32,930 nucleotides of DNA from JABABD01 sp965530995. GTDB taxonomy: Bacteria; Bacteroidota; Bacteroidia; Flavobacteriales; Flavobacteriaceae. Position 1 is the first letter of the stretch. Every line of letters starts with the position of its first letter. Location of the stretch: the NCBI GenBank assembly GCA_965530995.1, contig CBESOB010000006.1, positions 1-32,930 of the forward strand, in the 5' to 3' direction. Both the position numbers and the translations under genes were made by a program. Below the pieces are notes generated by a model. The model worked only from the letters and a program-made list of their open reading frames with translations, ran no database searches and was not told the DNA's origin. This document shows, one piece after another, positions 1 through 7,953 of the stretch.

Positions 1-630
1 TTCCTTTGACGCCAATGCTTGAATGAGTTTAAAACCAACGCCACAGCCACATAATTCTTTATATGGATATTTACAATCATCTCTTTTTGGGTCTAATACG
101 GCAGCTGCTGCAGGAAGGGTTTCGCTTGGTCTATGATGGTCACAAATTATAAAATCGATGCCCTTTTCTTTTGCATATACTACTTTATCTATGGCTTTAA
201 TACCACAGTCTAATGCAATGATCAAAGAAAAATCATTGTCGCTAGCGAAATCTATGCCTTTATACGAGATGCCATAGCCTTCATCATAACGATCCGGAAT
301 ATAGGTTGCAATGTTGTCTTGCTTGGTTTTTAAATACGAAGACATCAAGGCAACACTTGTAGTACCATCTACGTCATAATCTCCGTAAACCAATATGTTT
401 TCTTTTTGAAGAATCGCAGTTTCGATACGCGCCACAGCCTTGTCCATATCCTTCATTAAAAAAGGATCATGTAGATCATCCAAACTGGGCCTGAAGAAAG
501 TTTTAGCCTCTTCATACGTTTCAATGCCACGCTGAAGTAATAAAGCGGCAAAGATTTCATCTACTTTTAAGGCTTCCTGTAATGCTCTTGTTTTTTGAGA
601 ATCTGGTTTTGGTTTGAGGGTCCAGCGCAT
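1..630 (-). CDS. recJ: RecJ single-stranded-DNA-specific exonuclease, N-terminal part
   Basis: RecJ is a 5'-to-3' single-strand DNA exonuclease of the DHH phosphoesterase superfamily, acting in recombination and mismatch repair. Only the first 210 codons lie in the window; the gene runs off the left edge. Visible DHH-family motifs are YGDYDVDGTTS (residues 82-92, metal-binding aspartates), ALDCGIK (139-145) and the signature CDHHRP (163-168). The N-terminus (MRWTLKPKP) is typical of the Bacteroidota enzyme, and no in-frame ATG lies closer upstream. The osmC-like gene ends 27 bases upstream on the same strand, so co-transcription is possible. Identification is secure from the three motifs; the C-terminal OB-fold part cannot be checked. 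Confidence 0.95.
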   Translation of the reverse strand, partial: MRWTLKPKPDSQKTRALQEALKVDEIFAALLLQRGIETYEEAKTFFRPSLDDLHDPFLMKDMDKAVARIETAILQKENILVYGDYDVDGTTSVALMSSYLKTKQDNIATYIPDRYDEGYGISYKGIDFASDNDFSLIIALDCGIKAIDKVVYAKEKGIDFIICDHHRPSETLPAAAAVLDPKRDDCKYPYKELCGCGVGFKLIQALASKE

Positions 631-657
631 ATGCTAATATAGAAAATATTCTCTATT

Positions 658-1080
658 TTAAGAGGAGTGATAGTGGATTTCTGTTGTCACTTTGGCAAAA
701 CGTCGGAACATTTCCATAACACCGCAGTATTTATCAACTGAAAGGTCTACCGCTTTTTTGATCTTATCTTGATTTAAGTCTTCCCCATAAAAATGGTATT
801 CAACTGATACCGTATCGTAATATTTAGGGTGTTCATCTGTTAGTTCCCCGTAGCAATCGATTCTAAAATCAGAAATTTTAACCTTCATTTTATCTAGGAT
901 AGAAACGACGTCCAATCCAGAACATCCAGCCAAAGAGGATAACATCATTGCTTTGGGACTAAGACCAGAGTTATGGCCTCCGCTTTCGGGTGAAGTATCC
1001 ATCAATACTGTTTTACCATTCGGATTGTCAGATTCAAACTGCATATTCCCTTTCCAATGTGTGGTGACTTTTTGTGACAT
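658..1080 (-). CDS. OsmC/YhfA-like family protein
   Basis: A 140-residue OsmC-superfamily protein. Characterised members (OsmC, Ohr) are thiol peroxidases reducing organic hydroperoxides with two cysteines; the YhfA-like branch has no settled substrate. The two expected cysteines are present: C53 in LAGCSGLDVV and C119 in KYCGVM. The segment GLSPKAMMLSSLAGCSG is the usual OsmC helix. Length is normal and no signal peptide is visible, so it is cytoplasmic. It is divergent from an AhpD-like gene, and the shared 129-base intergenic region carries a perfect inverted repeat, which suggests joint redox control (inference). It could share a transcript with recJ downstream. Whether it is a peroxidase or a YhfA-type protein is not decidable here. 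Confidence 0.88.
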   Translation of the reverse strand: MSQKVTTHWKGNMQFESDNPNGKTVLMDTSPESGGHNSGLSPKAMMLSSLAGCSGLDVVSILDKMKVKISDFRIDCYGELTDEHPKYYDTVSVEYHFYGEDLNQDKIKKAVDLSVDKYCGVMEMFRRFAKVTTEIHYHSS

Positions 1081-1121
1081 AAATAGTATAGTATTTAGAA
1101 TGACAAATTACGAAAATAGGG

Positions 1122-1145
1122 GCGATTCTTTTAAAAAAGAATCGC
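1122..1145. promoter_or_regulatory. Perfect 11-bp inverted repeat in a divergent promoter region
   Basis: GCGATTCTTTT, a two-base AA centre, then AAAAGAATCGC: a perfect dyad with 11-bp arms in the 129-base gap between the divergent OsmC-like and AhpD-like genes. It lacks a following T-run in either direction and sits upstream of both starts, so an operator is more natural than a terminator. The near-match to the Bacteroidota -7 element for the plus-strand gene (TAACTTCG, about 15 bases downstream) would place the dyad in the -33 region. Regulator unknown. Confidence 0.45.
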
Positions 1146-1209
1146 GAAAAAGTTTCGTAACTTCGATGCAACAAATTCAAGCTGAACAAATTTAATCATA
1201 CTAATAATT

Positions 1210-1800
1210 ATGCCTTTAGTTACTCCACTATCAGCAGAACACGATTCCGAAACCAAAGAACTAGCAGAATTTTTTAACGAAACCCTCGGTTTTTGCCCAA
1301 ATTCGGTGTTGACCATGCAACGTCGTCCGGCCATAAGTAAGGCATTCATTAATCTTAATAAGGCGGTCATGGCGAATGAAGGCCGAGTGACCTCCGCTCT
1401 TAAGCGCATGATTGCTTGGGTTAGTAGTAATTCTACTGGCTGTCGTTATTGTCAAGCACATGCCATTCGGGCTGCAGAACGCTACGGAGCAGAACAAGAG
1501 CAACTCGATAATATATGGGAATACAGAACGCATCCAGCGTTTTCAGAAGCAGAAAGAGCGGCATTGGACTTTTCTTTAGTGGCCTCTCAAGTGCCTAACG
1601 GTGTTGATGAGAGCATTAAAAAACGTCTGTATGAACATTGGAATGAAGGGGAAATTGTGGAGATGTTAGGTGTTATTTCTCTCTTTGGCTATCTGAATCG
1701 TTGGAATGATTCAATGGGCACCAGCATTGAAGATGGCGCTGTTGAAAGTGGTGACCAATATCTTGGAAAACATGGCTGGGAGAAAGGGAAGCATGTTTAA
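1210..1800 (+). CDS. AhpD-like / carboxymuconolactone decarboxylase family protein
   Basis: A 196-residue all-helical protein of the CMD/AhpD superfamily (peroxidase-related branch). The redox motif CRYCQAH gives C78, C81 and H84, the CxxCxxH arrangement used by AhpD-type alkylhydroperoxidases. The C-terminal part (ISLFGYLNRWNDSMGT) is typical of the peroxidase-related subfamily. No signal peptide is seen. The gene is divergent from the OsmC-like gene, another cysteine peroxidase-type protein, which supports a shared role in peroxide handling. Its stop codon overlaps the stop of the convergent M28 peptidase gene by three bases. Substrate and electron donor are unknown. Confidence 0.88.
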   Translation: MPLVTPLSAEHDSETKELAEFFNETLGFCPNSVLTMQRRPAISKAFINLNKAVMANEGRVTSALKRMIAWVSSNSTGCRYCQAHAIRAAERYGAEQEQLDNIWEYRTHPAFSEAERAALDFSLVASQVPNGVDESIKKRLYEHWNEGEIVEMLGVISLFGYLNRWNDSMGTSIEDGAVESGDQYLGKHGWEKGKHV

Positions 1801-3524
1801 TCCCTAAGCTGCTTTATTATTTCCAGAGCAGACGCTTGAACTAAATTCTGCGTTTTTTCAATATCACGCGTAATTAGCGACTCATCACTGACCATATCAT
1901 TCGTGGTTTCCAATGCCTTTATATACCAATCTTCCCAGGCCTTTATAATTTGGATCTGAATCTCCAAGGCATCGCCATTTGCAAGGGCGATTTTGCCTTG
2001 TTTTAATTCTTCATTCAATCTTGTCAATGCTGCTGCTTCAATAGATTGTATAACAGAGCTAGCTGTATTCTCATCCGAATTTAGAAGTGAATATGCTGAA
2101 GCTAATGCAGCTGTCCCCACATTTTTCAAAGTGGTTTTGGACACCTTATCCAAACGGTCGTTATCGGTATGATAGAACTGGTCTGTAAAATGCCAAAACA
2201 ACACGCTTGGAATATCCCCTCGTAAAAACGGCACATGATCACTACCGCCTTCAAATGGATTTACCGCTACTTCCCAATTAGTGCGCTTTCCTTGTTCTTT
2301 AAAAATTGAAAACAAGAAATCATTTAAGTAATGTGGTTTCATTTGCTCAAGCGTCATCACCTGACCGCCCCACTCTGTATGTTTATCATTACCTCTTGTC
2401 CAAATGGCACTTGGGTCAGGCATTTTTTCAATCAAGAATGTGCCTCCTGTAATAGCAGTGTTTTCTCCTACCATATCGAGACTGATTCCCCATTTAATAT
2501 CCTTTGCCCTAATGCTATCTTCTTCAACATATCGTTTAGTGGAAATGATTTCGTCACCCCACAAAAATGTCAGTGTTCTATTGTGATCGATCTTGTTTCC
2601 CTTGATCAAGGTTGCTGTGGTTTTAGCCATTTCTAGGGCAACGCCTGCACCCGAAGCATTGTCGTTGGCACCAGGTTCTTGGATATGTGCACTAAACACC
2701 AATCGTTTCTTCGGGCTTTTCATTCCCTTAATATCCGCTACTATGGTCAGTTCTTCTGATGGATACACCTTGGTTTCTATGGTGACATTCAAGGTCACTT
2801 TACCCTTGGTCAATCTATTCAATAATCGCTCCTTGGCAGCATAGGATAAGGCAATTGCCCATGGTTTATTTTCCTCATCCATTGGAATCGACCTAAACTG
2901 AATAGAGGTTGTATTGACTTCCGGTTTCAAGTATTTTGGATTACTATAGGTGATTACACCAAGAGCCCCTTTTTCTATGATCGAATTCCTGAATAGTGCA
3001 TATGGACCAACTTCCGCAAAAACAATTTTTCCATTTACATCCATATCCTTCAACTCCGATAGATCTTTCACATGAATGACTTCGCCAGAAATGCCTTCTT
3101 TAGGGGTGCTAAATGAATTCCGCGCAATCATGTTTCTGTTAGTGTTATGCTTCAGTAAAGGCGTGGCCTCGTTGTTTATTAAAACCTCAGCATCAACGGG
3201 TTCCCAAGTTGGACCTTTAAGAGGTCGTTTTTCTATTCTATAGGTAAAAAGGTCTGATGGTTGAGAGTTCTCTTCCATAACATAGCCTGCTTCCTCCAAT
3301 TCTTCAGCAATCCTGTAAACAGAGGCGTTGAACCCCGTATTACCAGCAATACGCCAATATTGCTCTATAAAGGCCGTAGTCTCATATGCAAGGGCTCCAG
3401 AAAACTCTTTATCCAGAATGTCTAGATACTCAACAGAAACATTCTCTAATTGGCTGGATTCATTCTTTCTACAAGAAAGAAGACTCATTAATAAAGCAAT
3501 TATTAGAATAGATTTTTTCATCAT
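1797..3524 (-). CDS. M28 family metallopeptidase lipoprotein with PA-type insert
   Basis: A 575-residue zinc aminopeptidase-like exoprotein. The N-terminus is a lipoprotein signal with lipobox cysteine C18 (SLLSC), so it is probably anchored in the outer or periplasmic membrane. A protease-associated domain occupies roughly residues 115-250, followed by the M28 catalytic domain. Metal-ligand positions match: H280 (SAHIQ), D288 (GANDNASG), D350 (SLDMVGE) and H430 (GGSDHVPF). The usual Glu-Glu pair reads D324-E325 (WGDE), so the general base appears to be Asp in this alignment, and the segment after it is short. A helical tail follows (about 465-575). The uracil-DNA glycosylase gene ends 10 bases upstream on the same strand. 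Family assignment is firm; activity and substrate are uncertain. Confidence 0.9.
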   Translation of the reverse strand: MMKKSILIIALLMSLLSCRKNESSQLENVSVEYLDILDKEFSGALAYETTAFIEQYWRIAGNTGFNASVYRIAEELEEAGYVMEENSQPSDLFTYRIEKRPLKGPTWEPVDAEVLINNEATPLLKHNTNRNMIARNSFSTPKEGISGEVIHVKDLSELKDMDVNGKIVFAEVGPYALFRNSIIEKGALGVITYSNPKYLKPEVNTTSIQFRSIPMDEENKPWAIALSYAAKERLLNRLTKGKVTLNVTIETKVYPSEELTIVADIKGMKSPKKRLVFSAHIQEPGANDNASGAGVALEMAKTTATLIKGNKIDHNRTLTFLWGDEIISTKRYVEEDSIRAKDIKWGISLDMVGENTAITGGTFLIEKMPDPSAIWTRGNDKHTEWGGQVMTLEQMKPHYLNDFLFSIFKEQGKRTNWEVAVNPFEGGSDHVPFLRGDIPSVLFWHFTDQFYHTDNDRLDKVSKTTLKNVGTAALASAYSLLNSDENTASSVIQSIEAAALTRLNEELKQGKIALANGDALEIQIQIIKAWEDWYIKALETTNDMVSDESLITRDIEKTQNLVQASALEIIKQLRD

Positions 3525-3534
3525 AATGATATGT

Positions 3535-4107
3535 TCATGATATTATTTCTTGTACGGTGTTCTTTAGTAATGGAATTACCTCATCCTCGAACCACGGGTT
3601 TTTCGTTAACCAAAACCTATTGCGCGGAGATGGATGTGGCAGCACAAAATAGTTAGGTAAGTAATCCTTGAAATTTACAACAGTTTCAGTTAGGTTTCTC
3701 TTGACATCTTTCTTTAAATAATAACTCTGGGCATACATCCCAATCAATATCACCAATTCCAAATTTGGCATTTTACTTAGAAGCAAGTCGTGCCATTGTG
3801 GTGCACATTCCTTTCTAGGGGGTAAATCACCACTTTTCCCTTTTCCAGGATAACAAAATCCCATAGGCATAATTGCGAATTTTTCTTCATTATAAAAATC
3901 TGCATCAGACACATTTAGCCATTTCCGTAATTGTTTTCCACTGGCATCATCCCATGGAATTCCGGAATTATGCACTTTAGTACCGGGTGCTTGACCAATT
4001 ATTATGATTTTGGATCGAGGATGGGCAGATACTACAGGTCTAGGTCCTAATTGCAAATACTCTGAGCAAATATTGCATTGACCAATATCATGTAATACGT
4101 CCTCCAT
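3535..4107 (-). CDS. Uracil-DNA glycosylase family protein (Fe-S type)
   Basis: A 190-residue member of the uracil-DNA glycosylase superfamily (COG1573-like), which removes uracil from DNA in base excision repair. Motif 1 is GQAPGTKVHNSGIPW (38-52) and motif 2 is HPSPRN (158-163), both recognisable superfamily motifs. Four cysteines at 11, 14, 85 and 101 have the spacing expected for the 4Fe-4S cluster of family-4-like enzymes. Motif 1 differs from classical family 4 (GEAPG..ED), so substrate range may differ. It lies between the GH20 gene (28 bases upstream) and the M28 gene (10 bases downstream) on the same strand, probably one transcript. The family is secure; the exact subfamily is not. 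Confidence 0.87.
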   Translation of the reverse strand: MEDVLHDIGQCNICSEYLQLGPRPVVSAHPRSKIIIIGQAPGTKVHNSGIPWDDASGKQLRKWLNVSDADFYNEEKFAIMPMGFCYPGKGKSGDLPPRKECAPQWHDLLLSKMPNLELVILIGMYAQSYYLKKDVKRNLTETVVNFKDYLPNYFVLPHPSPRNRFWLTKNPWFEDEVIPLLKNTVQEIIS

Positions 4108-4135
4108 ATTTACTCTTTTCCCTCTTTCATATACG

Positions 4136-5719
4136 CTAGTTTGTATTCCAGTCGATTTGCGATGATGGATAGTATTTTACATTCATCCGATCCAGAAAAA
4201 GTGCTTGATTTCCCAAACGTTTCTTATAGTCTTCCCAATTACGATTCTCCTTTATGCTCCATCCTAATTCTGCATAACCAATGGCACGAGGAAAAGCGAG
4301 ATATTCTAGTTCATCTATATTACTAATGGTTTCAGACCAAAGGGGCGCTTCTATTCCCATTATGTTTTTTAAAGGGATTTCCTCGTATGTTTCGGGCGTC
4401 CAAATATAAGCTGTGTCTACTGGTATATATCCAGACCAAGTTAACCCGTACTTAGATTCTTTATCATACTTCATGTCTAGATAGGCTTTCTTAGCTGGGG
4501 ATAAAATAATTTTCATTCCTTTTTTAATAGCCAGATGCGCATTTTCCTTACTTGCCCAAAATTGCGAAATAGAATTAGAGTCGATATCGGCTGTAGCAAT
4601 TTCATCCCAACCAATCATTCGCTTGCCATGTTTTTGTACAATTTCTTCAACCCTCTCTACAAAATATATATAATCTTCTTTTTTGGTTACATGACTTTCA
4701 TCACCACCAATATGAAAATATGGACCAGGAGTTAGTGCAGAAATCTCTCCTACAACATCGTCAATAAAAGTATAAACCTCGTCTTTTCTAGTATCCCAAG
4801 TGCTTTTCCCTACATCTGTTCCCTCGTAAAGTTCAGGAGTAATCCCATTTCCGTTTAAGGTCGGATAAGAAACTGAAGCCGCATTAGTGTGTCCTGGCAT
4901 ATCAATCTCAGGTACAATCGTAATATAGTGCTTGGCCGCATAGTTTACAAGTTCGACATATTCCTCTTGAGTATAAAAGCCACCTTCTCCACCTCCTACC
5001 TCTGTACTACCTCCAATTTTGGTAAGCAAGGGCCAAGATTTTATTTCAATTCTCCATCCTTGGTCATCAGAAAGATGCAAGTGCAAGGTGTTATACTTAT
5101 AATACGCGAGTATATCGATGTATTTTTTCACATCCTCAATACTAAAAAAATGACGAGCAACGTCTAACATAGTTCCTCTATATTCGAATTGAGGTTTATC
5201 ATTGATTTTCCCTGTGGGAATTGGCCAAGTTTTATAAGTTGTTATAGTGTCATTACTGTTTTCAGGAATAACCTGTCTTAATGTTTGCATTCCACGAAAT
5301 AACCCTGACGTTTGACTTGAACTTAGAATAAGTGAATCGCGAGTTATATTTAGCTGATATGCTTCTGTTCCTTTTAGATCTAAAGCATTCGTTTTTTTAA
5401 TATAAATTACCGTGCCTCTTTGAGGTGTTTCCGTGTCCGCCAAAACAATATCTAACCCTGTCTTAGCTTTTATTTTTTTTGATAAAAACTCAGTGAGATT
5501 GATAAGGTCTTCTGATGTCTCAGAAACAGATATTGTTGTGTGTTGATCTAGAGAAAAGCCTTCATTTGTTGCTATTGTTGCAAATGGTTTAGGTATTATG
5601 CTTTCTGTAGATAGATCTGTCGGTTGAAAGTTTAAAGTTGGAATCTTTTCTTCTCTATTACAAGCAACTAAAGCTAGTATTGACATGTAAAAAGCCGTTC
5701 GTTTAGTAAAAATATTCAT
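4136..5719 (-). CDS. GH20 beta-N-acetylhexosaminidase lipoprotein
   Basis: A 527-residue glycoside hydrolase of family 20, which removes terminal GlcNAc/GalNAc from chitin fragments or glycans by substrate-assisted catalysis. A lipoprotein signal ends at C20 (LALVAC), so it is exported and lipid-anchored. Residues about 40-165 form the GH20b-like N-terminal domain. The catalytic barrel starts near 170 (YRGTMLDVARHFF), with HLHLSDDQGW at 203-212. The family signature HIGGDE (336-341) supplies the catalytic pair D340-E341. The active-site tryptophan region GWDEI (360-364) is also present. Length is normal. It sits between rsmI (69 bases upstream) and the glycosylase gene. No transporter or polysaccharide locus surrounds it, so the natural substrate cannot be inferred. 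Confidence 0.93.
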   Translation of the reverse strand: MNIFTKRTAFYMSILALVACNREEKIPTLNFQPTDLSTESIIPKPFATIATNEGFSLDQHTTISVSETSEDLINLTEFLSKKIKAKTGLDIVLADTETPQRGTVIYIKKTNALDLKGTEAYQLNITRDSLILSSSQTSGLFRGMQTLRQVIPENSNDTITTYKTWPIPTGKINDKPQFEYRGTMLDVARHFFSIEDVKKYIDILAYYKYNTLHLHLSDDQGWRIEIKSWPLLTKIGGSTEVGGGEGGFYTQEEYVELVNYAAKHYITIVPEIDMPGHTNAASVSYPTLNGNGITPELYEGTDVGKSTWDTRKDEVYTFIDDVVGEISALTPGPYFHIGGDESHVTKKEDYIYFVERVEEIVQKHGKRMIGWDEIATADIDSNSISQFWASKENAHLAIKKGMKIILSPAKKAYLDMKYDKESKYGLTWSGYIPVDTAYIWTPETYEEIPLKNIMGIEAPLWSETISNIDELEYLAFPRAIGYAELGWSIKENRNWEDYKKRLGNQALFLDRMNVKYYPSSQIDWNTN

Positions 5720-5788
5720 ATTAAAAATTAGTTTATTTCTATGACTAATATCCTTTTCAGTATTATTAATAAATTTTAAATCTGGCGA

Positions 5789-6460
5789 TTATTTCTTGCC
5801 CGCAACTACGACAACAATTTCACCTTTCGGGGGTTTATTGGTGTAGTAATCTAAAACCTCTGAGGCTGTGCCTCGAATGGTTTCTTCATATAACTTAGTC
5901 AACTCACGAGATACAGAGACCGGTCTGTCTGTTCCAAAAAACTCTACAAAATTTGCGAGGGTCTTTAGCAATTTATGGGGAGATTCATAAAAGATAATCG
6001 TCCTTTTTTCTTCAGATAATAGTTGCAATCGCGTTTGCCGACCTTTCTTGACGGGCAAGAATCCCTCAAAAACAAATTTATCATTTGGCAATCCTGAATT
6101 AACCAAGGCCGGAACAAATGCTGTGGCTCCTGGGAGACAATCCACTTCAATACCATTCTCAATACAAGCGCGCGTCAATAAGAATCCTGGATCTGAAATA
6201 GCAGGCGTACCAGCATCACTGATCAAGGCGATGGAAATTCCACTTTTTAACTTCTGAATCAAACCAGCAATCGTTTTATGCTCGTTATGCATATGATGAG
6301 ATTGAGTTCGCGTGGTAATCTCAAAATGCTTAAGTAATTTTCCGGAGGTTCGAGTATCCTCCGCCAGAATTAAATCTACCTCATTGAGGACCTCAATAGC
6401 CCTCAGCGTAATATCCTTTAAATTCCCAATAGGTGTTGGTACAATAAAGAGTTTGCTCAT
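5789..6460 (-). CDS. rsmI: 16S rRNA (cytidine(1402)-2'-O)-methyltransferase RsmI
   Basis: RsmI methylates the 2'-OH of C1402 in 16S rRNA using SAM, tuning the ribosomal P site. Diagnostic segments are VPTPIGNLKDIT (7-18), LAEDTRTS (32-39), the SAM-site loop SDAGTPAISDPG (81-92) and FYESPHK. At 223 residues it is shorter than the E. coli enzyme (about 286) because the C-terminal RsmI helix-turn-helix extension is absent, a form I associate with Bacteroidota. Its ATG overlaps the stop of the upstream uncharacterised gene by four bases (ATGA), implying translational coupling. Confidence 0.95.
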   Translation of the reverse strand: MSKLFIVPTPIGNLKDITLRAIEVLNEVDLILAEDTRTSGKLLKHFEITTRTQSHHMHNEHKTIAGLIQKLKSGISIALISDAGTPAISDPGFLLTRACIENGIEVDCLPGATAFVPALVNSGLPNDKFVFEGFLPVKKGRQTRLQLLSEEKRTIIFYESPHKLLKTLANFVEFFGTDRPVSVSRELTKLYEETIRGTASEVLDYYTNKPPKGEIVVVVAGKK

Positions 6461-7203
6461 TGGTCGAACTTGGCTTCCACGATTCCCATGAAACGTTCAG
6501 CATACTCTTCTTTACCAATCCAAAAATTATGATCCGGCTTGACCTTGGCTTTGATCATATGCTCCGCTTCTTTAAAAGAAGCAACAGTATTCAACTGTGA
6601 AATTACCCGATCCAAGTCTTCCGCCTTCCCATCAAACAAATGCTTGATAAAAGCAATTTTATCATTCAATCCAATTACAAATCCACCTTTAAGTTTATCG
6701 TTAAGTGATTTCTTGACATCTTTTTTCGGTCCACTCCCCTTTTCTTCAACGGGATCAAAAACAGGCATCTCCTTGAAATCTGCCGTGATTTCTTCAAAGT
6801 CATTCTTGTGATATAATTTTGTAGAAATCGCTTCTTCAAATATTTTATCGATTTTCTCTGTTTCTGGAGGCATTTGAGCAACGATGTCCTTGATTTTCTC
6901 CATCACAGGCTCCATGATTCCATCGTCCTCAATGTCGTCTAAGTTGATATAGATCTTGTCTTCGACCTCAATATTATCACTCACTTTATTGTTGAAAGCG
7001 GCATCCAACATATCAAAAAATGATGAGTCATTTCCTATGGTTGGCAAATCGTCTTCAAAATTCTCATGTGCGAATTTCAAGACACTTAATTTTTCATACA
7101 ATTCACCTACTTCTCGATGCATGCGCATAACATCTTCCTTCCCTTTGAGTTTTAAGATGCGATGTGCAATACTCACTAACTCCGATTCTAGCTTCTTCTT
7201 CAT
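6457..7203 (-). CDS. Uncharacterised conserved protein coupled to RsmI
   Basis: A 248-residue soluble, acidic protein with no signal peptide or membrane segment. I recognise it only as a protein of unknown function seen upstream of rsmI in flavobacteria. The N-terminal third is helical (residues 1-45, possible short coiled coil), the middle is very acidic (about 75-115), followed by a lysine-rich linker (155-170). The most distinctive part is the C-terminal 75 residues, containing KIAFIKHLFDG, RVISQLNT and EEYAERFMGIV, a likely compact helical domain. Its stop overlaps the rsmI start (ATGA), so the two are probably made together. It is the first gene of the minus-strand run and is divergent from tdk. 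Function unknown. Confidence 0.85.
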   Translation of the reverse strand: MKKKLESELVSIAHRILKLKGKEDVMRMHREVGELYEKLSVLKFAHENFEDDLPTIGNDSSFFDMLDAAFNNKVSDNIEVEDKIYINLDDIEDDGIMEPVMEKIKDIVAQMPPETEKIDKIFEEAISTKLYHKNDFEEITADFKEMPVFDPVEEKGSGPKKDVKKSLNDKLKGGFVIGLNDKIAFIKHLFDGKAEDLDRVISQLNTVASFKEAEHMIKAKVKPDHNFWIGKEEYAERFMGIVEAKFDQ

Positions 7204-7305
7204 AACTTTAAAATTTCGTGGTGATTCATCTTTTGATTTTTGATAAATTTATGTCACCTTTATACAAAACGACACTTAGCCTCGTTTTAGTGTTAAAATT
7301 ACAAA

Positions 7306-7953
7306 ATGTTTCTCGAAAATACGGTAAATCATAAAGAACAATTTGGGTGGATAGAAGTCATCTGTGGATCCATGTTTTCGGGTAAGACAGAGGAATTGAT
7401 AAGACGTTTGAAGCGTGCGCAATTCGCAAGACAAAAAGTGGAAATCTTCAAACCAGCAATTGATAGGCGCTATGATGAAGATAAGGTGGTTTCTCACGAT
7501 AGCAACGAAATTAGATCGACACCTGTTCCTGCTGCCGCTAATATTCCAATCTTAGCAGATGGCGTTGATGTCGTGGGTATTGATGAGGCACAGTTTTTTG
7601 ATGATGAAATTGTGAGAGTTTGCAATGACCTCGCCAATAAAGGAGTTCGGGTAATAGTTGCTGGATTGGATATGGATTTTAAAGGCAATCCCTTTGGCCC
7701 TATGCCCAATTTAATGGCAACTGCAGAATATGTTACCAAAGTGCATGCTGTTTGTACAAGAACGGGTAATTTAGCGCAATACAGTTACAGAAAGGCGAAA
7801 AGCGATGATCTGGTATTACTTGGTGAAATTGATGAATATGAACCTTTGAGTCGAGCCGCTTTTTATAAAGCCATGTTGCGAGATAAAGTGCGTAACATGA
7901 GAGTTAAAGATGCACAAGAGATATCTTCAAAACCAAAGAATAGCAATGCCTAA
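7306..7953 (+). CDS. tdk: Thymidine kinase, type II
   Basis: Thymidine kinase phosphorylates thymidine with ATP in pyrimidine salvage; cytosolic. The P-loop GSMFSGKT spans 21-28, catalytic E94 lies in GIDEAQFF, and the DMDFKGNPFGPM segment (122-133) is typical of the TK1-like family. At 215 residues the length is normal. The structural zinc site is degenerate: the usual CxxC reads C150-T-R-T153, and the second pair reads S182-R-A-A185, so three of four cysteines are missing. The start at 7306 is the first ATG after the divergent promoter region. The 3' end overlaps alr by eight bases, so tdk and alr form an operon. Confidence 0.94.
   Translation: MFLENTVNHKEQFGWIEVICGSMFSGKTEELIRRLKRAQFARQKVEIFKPAIDRRYDEDKVVSHDSNEIRSTPVPAAANIPILADGVDVVGIDEAQFFDDEIVRVCNDLANKGVRVIVAGLDMDFKGNPFGPMPNLMATAEYVTKVHAVCTRTGNLAQYSYRKAKSDDLVLLGEIDEYEPLSRAAFYKAMLRDKVRNMRVKDAQEISSKPKNSNA

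Noticed and set aside
1261..1533. Open reading frame on the minus strand opposite the AhpD-like gene
   Set aside because: It lacks family features and lies entirely within a well-supported gene; several similar antisense frames elsewhere were rejected for the same reason.
7241..7252. AT palindrome ATAAATTTAT between rsmI-operon and tdk as an operator
   Set aside because: Too short and AT-only; expected by chance in this composition.
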